Assembly: GCF_010500895.1 (NCBI RefSeq)
Contig: NZ_JAAAWO010000010.1
Coordinates: 1-64,000, forward strand
DNA: 64,000 nucleotides
DNA from: Alteromonas genovensis
GTDB lineage: Bacteria > Pseudomonadota > Gammaproteobacteria > Enterobacterales > Alteromonadaceae
Direction: 5' to 3'
A model generated the notes under the pieces. That model was not told where the DNA came from. It worked only from the letters and a program-made list of their open reading frames with translations, and searched no databases. The position numbers and the translations under genes are program-made. This document shows positions 61,688 through 64,000 of the stretch, one piece after another. The number at the start of each line of letters is the position of its first letter. Within the stretch, counting starts at the first letter, position 1.

Positions 61688-64000
61688 TTATGGCGTCTTG
61701 CAACACCCCAAAATCTACTGGTTTCGTCAGTACCCGCACGTTCTTTAACGCTGGAGGTAGATCTATTCCGGCGCCGTATCCCGTTATAAACATAAAGGGA
61801 ATGTGCTTTTTCAAAATTTCCATTCCCAGTTCGAAGGAGTTTTCGTTGCCTAGATGTACATCGAGAAAGACCATTTGTGGCTTATTATGGTCTAGCCCAA
61901 TCCTTGCAGAGGCTAAATCGCCGTAAATATCAACATCTTCAAATCCGGCTCGTTTAAGCTTTTTTTGAAGATCCAGTGATATAAGTAAATTATCTTCTAC
62001 AATCACCGCTCTCACTAACCGTTGCCTTTTTGGTTGTTTGTGACGAGCTACAGAACTCGTATCTATATTAGCTGCTCCATGGTTTTCGATAGACGGTATT
62101 TCACCTTCTCCCTTCTCAACGTATCTTTTAGGAATGACAAATGAAGCCTGCAAACCTGTAATCTTGGGCTCTATCAAAGCTTCACCACCAAGCTCATGAG
62201 GAATAACCGATTTAATCACCGTCATACCGAAACCATCGTCTTGCAGTTTGGTAATCGGAGGCCCGCCCCATTCTTGCCATTTTATCTCGCAATCTCCTGC
62301 CTCATTGTAATCCCAAGTAATTGACACCGAGCCTTTTTCGCTGGTTGCGCTAAGCGCTCCGTACTTTGCAGCATTGGTAATGAGTTCATGAAAAACAAGT
62401 ACCAGTGGAGTAACAGCGTAGGCGGTTAACTTTACGTTTGGCCCTTCAATCTTAAACGCAGCCTCATTAACCATATACGCTTTCAGTTCATTTAACAGTA
62501 GTGTGGAAAAGCTGATGCTGTTCCAAGAAGAATGGGTAAGTTGGTCGTGGCCTAGAGCAAGAGCGGTAATGCGAGAGGAGAGTGATGCAACGAAATCATT
62601 TAAATCAGTCTTGCTTTGCGAGGTTTGCCCAATAATGGCGCTCACTAAGTTGAGAATGTTCCTCACTCTGTGGTTCAATTCTCCAATTAAGAGTTCGAGT
62701 CGTTCGTTGGCCTCTCGCTGTAACGCTTCTTTTTCGTGAAGATGCCGTATTGTGAGCTCCATGATGCCAAGTCGAATTGATTTAGCTCGCTCGATGTCCA
62801 GCGTCGTCCAAGATTTTGCTTTACCCTCATTGTATTCCACCCATTTTTCAAAGCTTGTGCGTGGGGTGAGCACTTTACGATCGCCAATTTGGGAAACGCT
62901 CTTTTCAGGATTGCCGGCCCAATTAACTTCCTGAGTGACAGAGGTTCTAAAAAGAAAAATGTAATCACAAGGAAGCTTAGAAATCTGCAGCGCTAATACA
63001 CCGGCCACATGCTTGTCAGATAATCTACTGTCTGCGGCCACTAGATTGTCGAGCTCATGAACCTCCGTATTCGGCAGTTTCTGAAGCACTTCCACCAACA
63101 TGTGGATTTTCTTTTCACTCAACGACACTCCATTATGCTTATAATCACCATTAAATGCACAACCAATACCGTCAATATCAATAAGCTTTTTAATCAAATC
63201 CAGTTGCTCAACCGTTGAAAGCGTTAACGAATTGCTGATAGACAGATTACTGAGCATCTTAGCAAACGAGGCATTCGCGTTTTCGCTAACGATAATCCGC
63301 TCCATCACCAATCTACGAGCAAGCTCTAGCGAAAATAATTCACTAAACAGCTCTAATTCCTCTAATACTCGCGAGGACATCAGTTTTGCAGTATTGTGAT
63401 GGCACGCTATTAAACCCCATAATTTGCCGTCAACAATCAATGAGATTGACATCGAAGCTGCAACACCCATATTTTTAAGATACTGAATGTGCACCTCGGA
63501 AACGGCGCGGGTTCTGGAAAACGAGAGATCCAATGGCTGCTTTATATCATGGTCGCATTCGATAGGCTCAGTAACGTCGTGAACATCTGTAATAACGCGA
63601 ATGAGGTTTTTTTTATACAGCTCTCGTGCCTGTTTTGGAATATCTGAAGCGGGATAACGCAGCCCTAAAAAAGGCTCCATATTGCTTTCTTTCATTTCAG
63701 CAATAACTTCACCGGCTCCGTCGTCAAGAAAACGATAAAGCATAACTCTATCAAACCCTGATGCTACTTTTATCCCCGCAACCAAAGCGGCGTAGAGTTC
63801 GTCTAAGGTATCCGGCTCTGCTATCTGACTCATCATCGCGGCCAAAACATTGTCTTGTGAGGCGCGGTGATCTCTGTTTTCAAACTCAATAATTGAGGAA
63901 CTACCACTTTGGTGTACGCTTACATCGAAAAGTGTGTCTGTTGTAGGAAGTGTGAAAGCGTAAAGTCGAGTTGGTTTTTTGATTATCGAGGCTTGATGAA
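61647..64000 (-). CDS. Bacteriophytochrome HWE histidine kinase with C-terminal receiver (5' partial)
   Basis: The frame runs from the stop at 61647 to the window edge without a stop, so the start lies beyond base 64000. The 5'-most visible part (FDVSVHQSGSSIIEFE) is the PAS-type chromophore region. The GAF domain follows with RYPASDIPKQAR and ACHHNT, then the PHY domain with the tongue motif PRTSF. The kinase is the HWE type: H-box ELNHRVRN with His at 62670-62672, an N-box FHELITNAAKYGA, and the WQEWGGPP motif. A receiver domain (FLDVHLG) ends the protein. The biliverdin-binding cysteine would be in the missing N-terminus. Confidence 0.9.
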   Translation of the reverse strand, partial: HQASIIKKPTRLYAFTLPTTDTLFDVSVHQSGSSSIIEFENRDHRASQDNVLAAMMSQIAEPDTLDELYAALVAGIKVASGFDRVMLYRFLDDGAGEVIAEMKESNMEPFLGLRYPASDIPKQARELYKKNLIRVITDVHDVTEPIECDHDIKQPLDLSFSRTRAVSEVHIQYLKNMGVAASMSISLIVDGKLWGLIACHHNTAKLMSSRVLEELELFSELFSLELARRLVMERIIVSENANASFAKMLSNLSISNSLTLSTVEQLDLIKKLIDIDGIGCAFNGDYKHNGVSLSEKKIHMLVEVLQKLPNTEVHELDNLVAADSRLSDKHVAGVLALQISKLPCDYIFLFRTSVTQEVNWAGNPEKSVSQIGDRKVLTPRTSFEKWVEYNEGKAKSWTTLDIERAKSIRLGIMELTIRHLHEKEALQREANERLELLIGELNHRVRNILNLVSAIIGQTSQSKTDLNDFVASLSSRITALALGHDQLTHSSWNSISFSTLLLNELKAYMVNEAAFKIEGPNVKLTAYAVTPLVLVFHELITNAAKYGALSATSEKGSVSITWDYNEAGDCEIKWQEWGGPPITKLQDDGFGMTVIKSVIPHELGGEALIEPKITGLQASFVIPKRYVEKGEGEIPSIENHGAANIDTSSVARHKQPKRQRLVRAVIVEDNLLISLDLQKKLKRAGFEDVDIYGDLASARIGLDHNKPQMVFLDVHLGNENSFELGMEILKKHIPFMFITGYGAGIDLPPALKNVRVLTKPVDFGVLQDAINENAGASAVYAEL

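Overview
The window looks like a core-chromosome segment of a marine gammaproteobacterium of the Alteromonadales, most likely Alteromonas or a close relative. The basis is gene content and order: E. coli-like housekeeping blocks combined with a monomeric NADP-isocitrate dehydrogenase, a large TonB-dependent receptor beside a TPR-sulfotransferase, and a bacteriophytochrome. Genus is inferred; no rRNA or tRNA gene is present to confirm it. No insertion sequence, integrase, prophage or CRISPR array is visible.

Layout. (1) 0.1-6.6 kb: ftsH and rlmE (minus strand), yhbY, an SDR dehydrogenase and a Lon-like protease. (2) 7-20.3 kb: a plus-strand block leuS-lptE-holA-nadD-rsfS-rlmH-mrdA-rodA-rlpA-dacA-ybeD-lipB-lipA, covering leucyl-tRNA charging, LPS export, the clamp loader, NAD synthesis, ribosome silencing and methylation, cell elongation and lipoylation; cobC, which sits in this block in E. 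coli, is absent. (3) 20.4-27.7 kb: a mixed stretch with cytoplasmic asparaginase, a DUF2797 protein, a nitroreductase, a lipoprotein metallo-beta-lactamase-fold enzyme, sppA, sprT and yfbV. (4) 28.1-34 kb: trxB-aat-bpt-infA facing clpA-clpS, then cspD. These genes meet in N-degron proteolysis: Aat and Bpt attach destabilising residues, ClpS recognises them, and ClpA unfolds the substrate. (5) 34.4-44.7 kb: ppk2, monomeric icd, rluE, mnmA-hflD, purB, roxA, a GNAT enzyme and a small PGPGW-like membrane protein. (6) 44.8-48.2 kb: divergent ppsA and its regulator ppsR. (7) 48.3-55.9 kb: TPR-sulfotransferase, TonB receptor, BCCT transporter and a MarR regulator. (8) 55.9-59.2 kb: rnfH-ratA, smpB, an OYE-family oxidoreductase and ssrA (tmRNA, tag ANDENYALAA). 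(9) 59.2-64 kb: a REC-PAS-PAS-GGDEF-EAL regulator overlapping the 3' end of a bacteriophytochrome HWE kinase with a fused receiver. The kinase frame stays open to the window edge, so its 5' end is missing.

Points that stand out: the phytochrome/c-di-GMP pair; the receptor-sulfotransferase pair; an sprT gene whose conserved N-terminus has no ATG, GTG or TTG start; a structured leader ending in a terminator-like hairpin before mnmA; a long inverted repeat in the cspD promoter; and several short imperfect tandem repeats (periods 11-13 and 31 bp) confined to intergenic gaps. Most other genes are ordinary, conserved housekeeping genes.
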